64,000 nucleotides of DNA from Bifidobacterium sp. ESL0800 (GTDB lineage Bacteria; Actinomycetota; Actinomycetes; Actinomycetales; Bifidobacteriaceae). The DNA lies in NCBI RefSeq assembly GCF_029395355.1, contig NZ_CP113913.1:1860001-1924000 (forward strand), given 5' to 3'. Both the position numbers and the translations under genes were made by a program. Under the pieces are notes generated by a model that was given only the letters and a program-made list of their open reading frames with translations, did not search any database and had not been told where the DNA came from. This document shows, in pieces, positions 9,761-21,393 of this stretch. How positions within the stretch are numbered: the first letter of the stretch is position 1; each line of letters opens with the position of its first letter.

Positions 9761-11107
9761 ATGCTGACCAATGAGTATGTCAAGCGCGTCTATGCGCAGG
9801 TGGAAAAGCGTGACGGCGACCAGCCCGAGTTCCTGCAGGCCGTCCGCGAGGTCTTCGAGACGTTGGAACCGGTGGTTGCCAAGCACCCGGAATATGAGAA
9901 GAACGGCATTCTCGAACGTTTGGTCGAGCCCGAGCGCGCCATCAAATTCCGCGTCGCCTGGGTGGACGACGAGGGCAAGGTCCAGGTCAACCGCGGCTAT
10001 CGCATCCAGTTCAACTCCGCCATCGGACCTTACAAGGGCGGCCTTCGCCTGCACCCGACGGTGACCGAATCCGTCATCAAGTTCCTCGGATTCGAACAGG
10101 TGCTAAAGAACTCGCTGACCGGCCTGCCGATGGGCGGCGCCAAGGGCGGCTCGGACTTCGACCCGAAGGGCCGCAGCGATGGCGAAGTCATGCGCTTCTG
10201 CCAGGCCTTCATGACCGAGCTGCAGCGCCATATCGGCCAGTTCACCGACGTGCCCGCCGGCGACATCAACGTGGGCGCGCGCGAGATCGGCTACCTCTTC
10301 GGCCAGTACAAGCGCATCCGCAACGAGTACTCCGGCGTGCTCACCGGCAAGGGCCTGGAATACGGCGGCTCGCTGGCCCGCACCGAGGCGACCGGCTACG
10401 GCCTCTGCTACTACACTGCCGCCGCGCTGCGCACGCTTCGCAATGAAACCTTGAAAGGCAAGACCGTGGTGATCTCCGGCTCCGGCAACGTCGCCATCTT
10501 CGCCATCGAGAAGGCGCAGCAGATGGGCGCGAAGGTCGTCACCTGCTCCGATTCCAACGGCTACGTCTACGACCCGGAGGGCATCAAGCTCGACGTGGTC
10601 AAGGACATCAAGCTCGGTCACCGCGGGCGCATCAAGGAATACGCCGACCGTGTGCCAGGTGCCGAATACCACGAGGGCAGCAAGGGCGTCTGGACGGTGC
10701 CGTGCGACATCGCGCTGCCGTGCGCCACCCAGAACGAGGTCGACGGCGAATCCGCGGCCGCGCTCGTCAAGAACGGCTGCAAGGTCGTGTGCGAAGGTGC
10801 GAACATGCCGTCCACGCCCGAAGCCATTTCGAACTATCAGAAGGCCGGCCTGCTCTACGGGCCCGCCAAGGCCTCGAACGCCGGCGGTGTCGCCGTCTCC
10901 GGCCTGGAGATGAGCCAGAACTCGTACCGTTTGAGCTGGACCTTCGAAGAGGTCGACAGCAAGCTCAAGGACATCATGGAGAACATCGTCGCCACTTCGC
11001 TCGCCGCTGCCAAGGAATACGGCCACGAGGGCGATCTGATGCTCGGTGCGAACGCCGCCGGCTTCGTGAAGGTCGCCAACGCCATGGTCGCCCAGGGCGT
11101 CTGCTGA
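9761..11107 (+). CDS. gdhA: NADP-type glutamate dehydrogenase
   Basis: 448 residues, matching the length of the hexameric bacterial NADP-dependent enzyme. It aminates 2-oxoglutarate with ammonium to give glutamate, a main route of nitrogen assimilation in the cytosol. Visible motifs: the substrate-site region with active lysines (GPYKGGLRLHP, GLPMGGAKGGSDFDPKG), FTDVPAGDINVGAREIGYLF, the Rossmann loop VVISGSGNVAIFAIEKAQQM, and AGGVAVSGLEMSQNS near the C-terminus. It stands alone on the plus strand between minus-strand genes, with its own promoter region. A repeat array follows its probable terminator. Confidence 0.97.
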   Translation: MLTNEYVKRVYAQVEKRDGDQPEFLQAVREVFETLEPVVAKHPEYEKNGILERLVEPERAIKFRVAWVDDEGKVQVNRGYRIQFNSAIGPYKGGLRLHPTVTESVIKFLGFEQVLKNSLTGLPMGGAKGGSDFDPKGRSDGEVMRFCQAFMTELQRHIGQFTDVPAGDINVGAREIGYLFGQYKRIRNEYSGVLTGKGLEYGGSLARTEATGYGLCYYTAAALRTLRNETLKGKTVVISGSGNVAIFAIEKAQQMGAKVVTCSDSNGYVYDPEGIKLDVVKDIKLGHRGRIKEYADRVPGAEYHEGSKGVWTVPCDIALPCATQNEVDGESAAALVKNGCKVVCEGANMPSTPEAISNYQKAGLLYGPAKASNAGGVAVSGLEMSQNSYRLSWTFEEVDSKLKDIMENIVATSLAAAKEYGHEGDLMLGANAAGFVKVANAMVAQGVC

Positions 11108-11132
11108 CCCATTGCACACCACAACTCATCCG

Positions 11133-11164
11133 GCCCGCCATCGATTTCGCATCCCTCGGCGGGC
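11133..11164 (+). terminator. Possible gdhA terminator
   Basis: Seven-base GC stem GCCCGCC (11133-11139) / GGCGGGC (11158-11164) with an 18-base loop, 25 bases after the gdhA stop. It is followed by the moderately T-rich TGTTCTGTG. The stem is short, so this is a moderate call. Confidence 0.5.
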
Positions 11165-11170
11165 TGTTCT

Positions 11171-11265
11171 GTGCAAAAAGTGCGTTTTATTTTTATAAAT
11201 CGCACATTTTGCACTGCCATGTGAAAAATATGCACTATAGCTATCGTAAAACGCACATTTTGCAC
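11171..11265. repeat. Three copies of a GTGCAAAAWGTGCG motif
   Basis: Three near-identical 18-19-base elements. The plus-oriented one is GTGCAAAAAGTGCGTTTTA at 11171-11189. Two are in the opposite orientation, at 11197-11214 and 11247-11265 (each reading GTGCAAAATGTGCG on the minus strand). The first two form an inverted repeat with a short loop. A weaker relative, GTGAAAAATATGCAC, sits at 11221-11235. It may be a repressor or activator operator for a neighbour, or a repeated extragenic element; neither can be shown here. Confidence 0.7.
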
Positions 11266-11283
11266 ATAAGACCGAAGAACAAA

Positions 11284-12480
11284 TCAACCGGGATAGTTGA
11301 TGTGGCTGCCATCGCCATACATGGAACCGCCGCCATCGTAACCACCGGCTTCATAGCCGCCGGCATCCCAATCGCGGCCGGGGATGAGGTCGTAGGGCAT
11401 CTGATGGGCGAACAGCCAGAAGACGACGAGCACGAAAATAGTCACCATACCCACTTTGATCGAGGACGCGCCGAACAGACCGATGCCATTGGAACCGCCG
11501 GCCCCTCCGCCGTTGGCTCCGAAAAGCTGCAACACCGCAAACAGCACCACCAGCCGCACCACGTAAAACAGCACGCGAGCGCCGCCGTGCCGTTCCTTGG
11601 TCTCGCAGCTCATGTGCGTGAACATGCCGCCCAGCGTCTGCCCGCGATGGGTGACGGGGATGAGGACTTCAAAGATAACGAACGAAAACAGGGTGAAGAA
11701 CCGCGCCAGGCCGTCCGATACGCCGGTTCCGAAGGCGTGCCCGAGGAACATGTACGTGCCATTGGGGAGGTATCTGGAGGATTTCTGGAAGAGGTAGATC
11801 GAGCCGAGCGTCAGCGAACCATCCACGACGGCGATGAACACCAGATCAATCATCAGCGCGACGGTCCGGTGCAGCAGACCCGGCTTTTCGATGACCTCGT
11901 TACGGTCCTCGACTTTGCGAACCGGCACCAGAGCGCCGTATATCCACGCGATGAAACAGCCGATGACCGCACCCAACGTGTTGGTCAGCAGGTCGTCGAC
12001 GTCGAACTGGCGGTACGAGCACGGATAGATGTGCCAGACGCCCGTAAGCTGCGAGGTTTCGATGAAGAGGGACACCAAAAATCCTGCCGGAATCACCACA
12101 TAGAACTTCCAGCGGGCCCAGCGGGAGAGCGCGAAACCGAGCGGAACGAAGAAAGCGATGTTGAGCAACAGCTGCAACGCCGCGGATTTGCCGCCGAACG
12201 CCAGATCGCTCATAAATTGCATTACATCAAGCTGCGGACGATGCGCGTGCGTCAGGCAGTATGTGGCCGGATCGTCGGGCATCGGGTAGAGCGTGAACGT
12301 GACCAGCCCGAGCGCGTAGAGCACGCACAGATACGCCGCGAGCACCGCGCTGGAACGCAGTCGGTGGTAGCGGTGGTACATTCCCGCGAGGATCGGCAGG
12401 GTCAGCACGGCCGAAAGGAACGGCCAAATCGCCATCGCGAGGATGAACGAGGTGCTGAAATTCCTGATGTAGGCAATCAC
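11284..12480 (-). CDS. VanZ-like / RDD-domain membrane protein
   Basis: 398 residues with a GTG start at 12480 and a weak ribosome site. The N-terminal half (about 1-205) has the VanZ-like layout: several membrane helices, a TLYPMPDD segment, LNIAFFVPLGFALS, then FIETSQLTGVWHIYPCSYRQFDVDDLLTNTLGAVIG. After a short charged linker (VRKVEDRNEV), the C-terminal half is an RDD-type domain (LLHRTVALMIDLVFIAVVDG ... RGQTLGGMFTHM) with further helices and a glycine-rich tail. VanZ family members are linked to glycopeptide/lipid resistance or envelope roles, but the substrate of this fused form is unknown. Its stop lies close to the repeat array downstream of gdhA. Confidence 0.8.
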   Translation of the reverse strand: MIAYIRNFSTSFILAMAIWPFLSAVLTLPILAGMYHRYHRLRSSAVLAAYLCVLYALGLVTFTLYPMPDDPATYCLTHAHRPQLDVMQFMSDLAFGGKSAALQLLLNIAFFVPLGFALSRWARWKFYVVIPAGFLVSLFIETSQLTGVWHIYPCSYRQFDVDDLLTNTLGAVIGCFIAWIYGALVPVRKVEDRNEVIEKPGLLHRTVALMIDLVFIAVVDGSLTLGSIYLFQKSSRYLPNGTYMFLGHAFGTGVSDGLARFFTLFSFVIFEVLIPVTHRGQTLGGMFTHMSCETKERHGGARVLFYVVRLVVLFAVLQLFGANGGGAGGSNGIGLFGASSIKVGMVTIFVLVVFWLFAHQMPYDLIPGRDWDAGGYEAGGYDGGGSMYGDGSHINYPG

Positions 12481-12835
12481 AACGGCTACTCTAGCGGACG
12501 CGGCTTACGAAAGTCTATGAATATAAAAAATACATATGGGTAGAATTCCAACGATGGAACCGAGACGACGTTCACGACAACTCATATCGCAACGATTATC
12601 GAACCGGATCCTACACACGATACCCGGGATATTGGCTGATAACGAATGGCTGGCCCAAGATGGAGTGCAAAACCAGAGAAAACAAAAGTGCTGGATTCCA
12701 TGTTTACGATGGAATCCAGCACTGAGCAGTAGATTCATGCTCCGGTTTGGTTCAGACCTGACTCAGCAACATGACCTTCAACTAAAAGCCGACAATCGCT
12801 GAGCCTGAACCAAGCCGAATCAAAGAACCATGCAA
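12481..12835. other. Intergenic region upstream of the VanZ/RDD gene and downstream of the BspA-like gene
   Basis: About 355 bases. It contains the terminator at 12687-12723 and, nearer 12480, the unresolved promoter of the VanZ/RDD gene. No further gene is visible. Confidence 0.6.
12687..12723 (-). terminator. Terminator of the BspA-like surface protein gene
   Basis: Perfect 15-bp stem AGTGCTGGATTCCAT (12687-12701) / complement 12709-12723 with a seven-base loop. On the minus strand it runs into TTTTGTTTTC. Confidence 0.85.
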
Positions 12836-15800
12836 TCAGTCTTGGCGCTCGTTGGCACGATGTTGCGCTTCAATGGAACTGTTGCGCTTGGCATAAACCC
12901 CATAAACAAGCGCAACCGCTACGGCAACAATAATCCACCAGAGCCAGGCAGGCGCATTCGCATGTTGCTTCAAAGCCACTGAAGCAGCAGGCTTCGGATT
13001 TTCACATACATTACCGCTTGCCATCACCCGATAACCAGCAAGATTGACTACATAGGCAGCACCGGAAGTCTTGCATTCGACACGGCGCCAACCCTTTGGA
13101 GCAGAAGTCTTCGGCGCGGACGGAGTGCTATCATGACCGATCTGCGGTGCAGCGGTCATCGCCTGAGGAGCAGCACCACGAGGAGCCGTAGCCAAAGCCG
13201 ACTGAGGAGACACGGCAGAGGCCACAGACGCGACGGCAGGCAACGCCGGAGCAGCCACGTGAACCAAACCGTTCGGATTCGTGGCGGCCGGAAGCGTTGT
13301 AGGATTCGTGGTCGCACTCGGAGATGTCGGTCCAGCCGGAGGCGTTGCAGGCGCTAGCTTCCAAGCACCGTAAAGCGTCACATCCGAATTGTCGCTCTTC
13401 AGCATGACGTGATCGCCGGGCTTGTAGATAGTTCCGTTTTGATCTTTCCAACCGGAGAACATATAGTGTCCGGTCTCGTCGAGATTCAATCCGTACTCGC
13501 TCGGAATGGTCACCATCACCGTTTCGTCGGTGGTGCTTCCTCCGGAGACCGCTGCAAAGCTACGCGAGACCTTGGCCTTGTCGTTCTTGGACGTAGGCTG
13601 GAAATGCAGGTTGTAGTTGTAAACGCGGACCCACTGGCCAGTCAGCACGACATGCGGATTGGCATCAGTCAAGTTGACGGTATCGCCAGGCTGATAAGTA
13701 TGGCCCATGCCATCGCTCCAACCGGTAAACTGCCAGCGTTGATTATCCTCGCGGTAATACTTGTTGCCCGCAGGAACCTTCAACGAAGCGGACTTGGCCG
13801 TGGTGGCCGCGCCCTTCACCGCTTCAAACGCCTTGGAGGCGGTTCCTTCCGGAAGACCGGACACGAAGGAAAGCGAGTACACATATTCAGGAACCCATTG
13901 TGCGTAAAGCGTCGCAGCCGGATTGTTCGAATTGAGCGTCAACGTATCAACACCATTCACCGACACCGGGCTTTGGCCAGTGCCGTCCGCCTTGGTGTTC
14001 CAGCCGTTGAAGTGCCATCCTGCACGAACGAACCCATTGGCAGGAATCGTGAACGTGTGGCTCGTATCAGCCGTCGGGCCGACGGGATCGACCTTCGGCA
14101 TGGAACCAGTCACACCCTTTAAGGCATTCGCATTGAACTTCAGGGAATAGGTATAGAGCTTGGTCCAATGGCCCTTAAGCTCGGTGACACCAGGAACAAC
14201 CGAAACCTGATCTCCCGGCTTGTAGACCGTCGTGCTGCCATTGATCGTCCAACCGTCGAAACGGTAGCCATCAATGGCCGGATACGCCTGATGATCGATC
14301 TTGATAGCCCTCGGCTTGGTGATATCAGCAGAAGAAGCAAGCTGGAACACCGAAGTGGCCTTATCGGGCGCAGCAGGCTCAGTCACACCGGAACCCGCAG
14401 GCGGATTCATCTTGAAGTCCAGCACGTATTTCGCATGAAGATCCATCGAAACACCAGGGGTGCCAATGCGCTTCCACTGGGCATACAGGGTAACGTCATT
14501 ATTCATCGGCACATCCTGACCAGGTGCGTAGCTCGTACCAGTACCGTCCTTGCTCGTATTCCAACCAGTGAACTTGAAATACTTCGGGCTGTTGGCCGCA
14601 TTGTCGACACTCATATTGACATGCAGAGCAGTCTTATCAGGAGCCTTAAGCGTGCCGAATTGCATCTGCCACACGTCCTGCCCTTGGGCATTCTGAACGT
14701 ATTTGAAGTGTCCGACAGCCTTTTGCGGGTCGGAGACCGTGCCCCACTTCTTGTCACCTACGGCATTCATATCGACCGAAAGCTTTGTGGAGTCGCTTCT
14801 TACATACGTGCCCGAACGTGAGGGGTCAGAACCCTGGGTCCGGTGCTCTACATCAAGCGAAGAATATTGCTTGGAAAGATTCGCCTCAGGAACCGCTGCA
14901 CCGTTGACATCGGCCACGCGAACCCATGTCGCATCACTCATCAAAGGATCCTCAAGCCATATATCGCCCCACCATGTCCCGGTACTGGCAGGGGTCGGAA
15001 GTACGACGTTGTCGCCAAGCTTCAGCTCACGAAGATCAAATTGGTCTGGGTCACTGTTAGCAATTGAAAGCATATGCCTTACTTTGGAGACACCTCGCAT
15101 ATTAAAGTTTCGCAGATCCAATGACGTCAAAGCGCCGTCACTCATGAACATATCAGTCATATCGGTAACGTTACGCGTATTGAAATGAGAAACATCCAAA
15201 GACGTCAGGTCCTCGCAAACCGCAAACATACCACTCATGTTGATAACCTTGTGTGTATCAAAACCAGAAACATCCAAAGACGTCAGTTTCTCGCAACCAC
15301 TAAACATTGACCCCATATCTTTGACATTGCCAGTCTGGAACTTTTGTCCAAGCTTCAACGACTGCAAATTTACACAGTCCTGGAACATGCCATTCATATC
15401 ACGTGGGGTCCCTGCATCAACCCCATATGAATCTCTTCCAACTTGGCTCGTATCGAAGTTCGTGATATCCAAAGAGGTCAAACTACTGCAATTCTTGAAC
15501 ATTCCCGCCATGTCAGTCACGTTATGCGTATCAAAATGAGAGACATCCAAAGACGTCAGGTTATAGCAATATTCAAACATTCCCGCCATGTCAGTCACGT
15601 TATGCGTATCAAAATGAGAAACATCCAAAGACTTCAATTTGCTACAAAACATGAACATGGCAGTCATATTCTTGACTTTGGAAGTCTTGAAGTTTGCTCC
15701 AAACTTCAATGTCGTCAAACCTTCGGCCATATGGAACATGTAATACATATATTCTACGTTACTGGTGTCAAAACCAGAGAGATCCAAAGACGTCAAAGCT

Positions 15801-16738
15801 TGATCTCTCGCAAACATGCTCGACATGTCCGTCACCTTGTTGGTGACGAAACGTGGTCCGAATTGTATAGAAGCAGCTGATGCCCCGTAGAACATATCAG
15901 ACATGTTTGTGACGCTGCTGGTATCAAAACTCGACAAATCCAACGATGGAACCCGGGTTGCTTCGAACATGCTGCTCATGTCCGTTACTGCACTCGTGTC
16001 CAAATGGTCAAGACCATCAATTGAACTCAATTTCATCATATGGTCAAAATAGCCATGGGCGCTAGCGGGAAGCTTAACTTTGCCGACACCATTAAAAATC
16101 ACATGCTCAATAAACGCACGCTGATATGCGACGCTTGGTTCGCTATCGTCCAAAGTGCTGGGGATCACCGTAAACTGATACTCGTTGACCGGATCAGTGG
16201 CAGTGACCTCAAGCGTGCACTGTCCGTCTTTCATACCCAGCGTCCAAGAGCCGTAGGCGGAAGACTCGGCAGAGTTCCCACCTCTGTAAGGCTTGCAATC
16301 CGCTGTGGTCGGAAGCACTTCCTGAGGTCCAGCCGTCGCGTTCTGGCTGTTTGCAGACTGGCTGCTCTGCGTTGACGGAACAGGAGCAGCCGACGATTTT
16401 GTATTCGCCGTATTGCCGTCTTTGGCAGAAGGATTTTGAGTCGGTGCCTTCTGTTCCGATTTTGTCGTATCTTGAGGCGCTTCGTTCTTTGACGCCTGTC
16501 CGATGACATTATTGTCATCATTATTATTGAGATTCTTGCCGATATCCGAATTCTGGGCATTATCCGACTTCACGACATCCTGTGTCGAGGCAGTGGAAAC
16601 TTGCTGGTTTGCAACCGAATTGGAGGTTGCATCCACTGGTTGCACTGGTTGAGCACTTGCTGTGGCCACGACACCACACATCAATGCTGCAGTGGCCACA
16701 ATGCCAATGAGTTTTCTTCCACTAAAACGCATTATCAA
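12836..16738 (-). CDS. BspA-type leucine-rich-repeat surface protein with InlB-like B repeats
   Basis: 1300 residues. A signal peptide (KLIGIVATAALMCGVVATAS, cut near ASA) precedes a Ser/Asn/Gln/Lys-rich region to about 150. BspA-type (DUF285) repeats span about 200-560, each close to LTSLDVSHFDTHNVTDMAGM. Five InlB-type beta repeats follow, about 680-1140, each ending in FxGWx...G..Y.PGD...LYAxW. Then comes a Pro/Ala/Thr linker and a C-terminal helix (APAWLWWIIVAVAVALVYGV) with a basic tail. No LPxTG-like motif is seen, so it looks membrane-anchored or sorted by an unknown signal. AAAGGA lies before the ATG. A role in adhesion is inferred from family knowledge; the binding partner is unknown. 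Confidence 0.9.
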   Translation of the reverse strand: MIMRFSGRKLIGIVATAALMCGVVATASAQPVQPVDATSNSVANQQVSTASTQDVVKSDNAQNSDIGKNLNNNDDNNVIGQASKNEAPQDTTKSEQKAPTQNPSAKDGNTANTKSSAAPVPSTQSSQSANSQNATAGPQEVLPTTADCKPYRGGNSAESSAYGSWTLGMKDGQCTLEVTATDPVNEYQFTVIPSTLDDSEPSVAYQRAFIEHVIFNGVGKVKLPASAHGYFDHMMKLSSIDGLDHLDTSAVTDMSSMFEATRVPSLDLSSFDTSSVTNMSDMFYGASAASIQFGPRFVTNKVTDMSSMFARDQALTSLDLSGFDTSNVEYMYYMFHMAEGLTTLKFGANFKTSKVKNMTAMFMFCSKLKSLDVSHFDTHNVTDMAGMFEYCYNLTSLDVSHFDTHNVTDMAGMFKNCSSLTSLDITNFDTSQVGRDSYGVDAGTPRDMNGMFQDCVNLQSLKLGQKFQTGNVKDMGSMFSGCEKLTSLDVSGFDTHKVINMSGMFAVCEDLTSLDVSHFNTRNVTDMTDMFMSDGALTSLDLRNFNMRGVSKVRHMLSIANSDPDQFDLRELKLGDNVVLPTPASTGTWWGDIWLEDPLMSDATWVRVADVNGAAVPEANLSKQYSSLDVEHRTQGSDPSRSGTYVRSDSTKLSVDMNAVGDKKWGTVSDPQKAVGHFKYVQNAQGQDVWQMQFGTLKAPDKTALHVNMSVDNAANSPKYFKFTGWNTSKDGTGTSYAPGQDVPMNNDVTLYAQWKRIGTPGVSMDLHAKYVLDFKMNPPAGSGVTEPAAPDKATSVFQLASSADITKPRAIKIDHQAYPAIDGYRFDGWTINGSTTVYKPGDQVSVVPGVTELKGHWTKLYTYSLKFNANALKGVTGSMPKVDPVGPTADTSHTFTIPANGFVRAGWHFNGWNTKADGTGQSPVSVNGVDTLTLNSNNPAATLYAQWVPEYVYSLSFVSGLPEGTASKAFEAVKGAATTAKSASLKVPAGNKYYREDNQRWQFTGWSDGMGHTYQPGDTVNLTDANPHVVLTGQWVRVYNYNLHFQPTSKNDKAKVSRSFAAVSGGSTTDETVMVTIPSEYGLNLDETGHYMFSGWKDQNGTIYKPGDHVMLKSDNSDVTLYGAWKLAPATPPAGPTSPSATTNPTTLPAATNPNGLVHVAAPALPAVASVASAVSPQSALATAPRGAAPQAMTAAPQIGHDSTPSAPKTSAPKGWRRVECKTSGAAYVVNLAGYRVMASGNVCENPKPAASVALKQHANAPAWLWWIIVAVAVALVYGVYAKRNSSIEAQHRANERQD
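15499..15632 (-). repeat. Tandem 78-bp coding repeat
   Basis: Two nearly identical copies starting at 15499 and 15577 (period 78 bp, 26 residues) inside the leucine-rich-repeat region. Identity at DNA level is far higher than between the other repeats of the gene, which points to recent duplication. Confidence 0.8.
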
Positions 16739-17057
16739 TCCTTTCTGAAACTTCTACTTGACCGGACTTACGCCCAATCCAGTTCCCCAAAATCTGTAGT
16801 AATACGACACACAGACAAATAATGTAAAACATTTTTTAATCTTTAGACAATACGCTAATGTCTAGTTACAATAAACGCTGTATTTATGCCATTACATCAT
16901 TCTGTACCAGTAATATCAACTGGTTTGCCATTGCCCCACTGTCTGGGTATATAAAACCATTTACGCCAAATGTTCAATCATACCAAGTCAACGATGACTC
17001 TGAAACAAAAAGAAAACGGCACGAGAATTGACGAGCCCGTTCTGTGCAGACTCGTCT
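16739..17057. promoter_or_regulatory. Upstream region of the BspA-like gene with a possible promoter
   Basis: About 320 AT-rich bases, non-coding. On the minus strand TTGTCT (16845-16850) and TACATT (16821-16826) with an 18-base spacer form a plausible promoter. The TTGTCT lies in an inverted repeat TAGACA-9-TGTCTA (16844-16849/16859-16864) that could be an operator. The end near 17020-17057 is downstream of lepB and has only a weak hairpin. Confidence 0.35.
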
Positions 17058-17762
17058 TTACGAATGCGCGATGCCGCCGACCTTGGCGAACACATCGTGA
17101 TGCGCATGGACCACGCCGAACCTGCTGGTGGGCATGTAGGTCAGCATCGCGACGCCCTTGATGCGGTCGAGCGGAACGAGGCCATGGTTGCCGTCGTCAG
17201 GATGGTAGCGGGAATCTGCCGAATTGCCGCGGTTGTCGCCGAGCACGAACACATTGCCCGGCGTCACCTTCGTTTTGAAGGCGAATTTGCTTGGCTGAGC
17301 TCCGGCTTTCAGATACGAGGATTCGTCGATCGGCACGCCGTTGATCGTCACCGGTGAGCCCTTGCCCTTGCAAGCCACCACATCGCCGGGCAAACCGATC
17401 AGTCTTTTGACCAGATCGTTGGAGGCGAAAACATTTTCGGACTGCAACCAATTGGCCGGGTCCTTGAATACCACTACGTCGCCGCGCCGCAGTTTCAGCA
17501 CGGGCTTGGCAAGACGATTGGTGACGATGTGGTCGCCGATATTGAGCGTCGTTTCCATGGAGCCGGAAGGAACGACGTAAAGGCCGATGACGAATATGCG
17601 CAAAAGACTGACGACGATGACCGCAACAAGGCAGTAGATGAGGACGGAAATGATGTCCGGAACCGTTATATGGCCGGAAGTGTCCTTCGCGTGAGCGGGG
17701 CCTGTCTTTTTCTTTTTTTTGGAAGACTTATCGTCAACAGCATGTCGTTTTGATCTGCTCAT
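17058..17762 (-). CDS. lepB: Signal peptidase I
   Basis: 234 residues. It cleaves signal peptides of secreted proteins on the outer face of the membrane. There is a basic lysine-rich N-terminal tail, one membrane helix (about 33-62, IISVLIYCLVAVIVVSLLRI), then the family boxes. PSGSMETTL carries nucleophile Ser68, LVKRLIGLPGD carries general base Lys119, and the C-terminal box is GDNRGNSADSR. GGGGAG lies about 10 bases before the ATG. It is encoded just after the DUF3566 gene and next to several large secreted proteins that would be its substrates. Confidence 0.96.
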   Translation of the reverse strand: MSRSKRHAVDDKSSKKKKKTGPAHAKDTSGHITVPDIISVLIYCLVAVIVVSLLRIFVIGLYVVPSGSMETTLNIGDHIVTNRLAKPVLKLRRGDVVVFKDPANWLQSENVFASNDLVKRLIGLPGDVVACKGKGSPVTINGVPIDESSYLKAGAQPSKFAFKTKVTPGNVFVLGDNRGNSADSRYHPDDGNHGLVPLDRIKGVAMLTYMPTSRFGVVHAHHDVFAKVGGIAHS

Positions 17763-17814
17763 TGACCGTTTACTCCCCGTTTACTTTCGTCCCATAATCA
17801 CCGATTGCGCACTA

Positions 17815-18375
17815 TCAGTCATCGCCGAGAGTGACGTGCACGCCACCGACAAGCTGGCTGATTACATTATAAAGAGCCGCGATGATGACCGCGAACAATG
17901 TAGCGACAACGACTTCCACGATAGAGAAAATCGTAACGGCGCTGAGCACGGTACCCAGCGAGAAAATGCTGGCCAGATTGAAGCCGCCGGTGTCAAGGCC
18001 GGTGGAAGAAACGATCTGCGTGACCTGATCGAAGACGCCGACCACGTTCAACAGCGCCCAGATCAGCGCAACCGCAACGATTTGGATGATGCCGGCCGCC
18101 ACGGAGAGCAGAAGCGTCACCTTGGCCACGGACCATGCGTCGACGCGGGTGAGCGAAAGGCTCATACGACGCGCACGGGGGGTGCGCTTACGGGAAAACG
18201 AGTTTTTCTTGCCGGCGCCTTGGTTGTTCAAGGGCCACGAGGAGGATTCGGGCTTGGCGCCGGAGCCTTCCCCAAGAACGGAACGGGCAACACGGGGTGA
18301 GCGCTCGGATTCGGGGACGCCTGCAGTTGTATTCGTTACCTGGCGCGACTGATCAGCGTCAACGTTTTCGTTCAT
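17815..18375 (-). CDS. DUF3566 membrane protein
   Basis: 186 residues from the ATG at 18375. This start is preferred over the upstream in-frame ATG at 18396 because AAGGAG (18381-18386) sits five bases before it. A disordered N-terminal third leads to RARRMSLSLTRVDAWSVAKV, the entry to the DUF3566 domain, with two membrane helices (about 90-115 and 145-170) and a conserved end (YNVISQLVGGVHVTLGDD). Such proteins are found beside gyrA in many actinobacteria; their function is not known. It lies about 210 bases downstream of gyrA on the same strand, with a hairpin between. Confidence 0.88.
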   Translation of the reverse strand: MNENVDADQSRQVTNTTAGVPESERSPRVARSVLGEGSGAKPESSSWPLNNQGAGKKNSFSRKRTPRARRMSLSLTRVDAWSVAKVTLLLSVAAGIIQIVAVALIWALLNVVGVFDQVTQIVSSTGLDTGGFNLASIFSLGTVLSAVTIFSIVEVVVATLFAVIIAALYNVISQLVGGVHVTLGDD

Positions 18376-18511
18376 CATTACTCCTTGACCCACCACACGG
18401 ACTGCTTAAAATCGCCTATTTCCGCGCAAACGACCTGTTAAGAGGCTATCAGTCTTCGGGGACGAAAACAGCCGGCAAGCCTCATCAGTTCGTATGCGGA
18501 TATGACGCTAA

Positions 18512-18554
18512 ACGTTGCGGCCGCCAATACCTTTGGTACCAACGGCCGCAACGT
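18512..18554 (-). terminator. Hairpin downstream of gyrA
   Basis: Perfect 12-bp GC-rich inverted repeat ACGTTGCGGCCG (18512-18523) / complement 18543-18554, 19-base loop, about 30 bases after the gyrA stop. The minus strand lacks a clear T run after it, so it may attenuate rather than end transcription into the DUF3566 gene. Confidence 0.55.
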
Positions 18555-18586
18555 GTTTATTGTGTGACTTGATTACTCATTCGGCG

Positions 18587-21322
<2,736 letters not shown>

Positions 21323-21393
21323 TGTAAATCCTTATATCTTTAAAATTATTCAGTTAGATTGCTATTCATTTGTTTTAAATAGCATCAGACACA

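Noticed and set aside
10702..12543. Long plus-strand frame running from within gdhA across the VanZ/RDD gene
   Set aside because: It is out of frame with gdhA and antisense to a membrane protein; it only arises from high GC bias.
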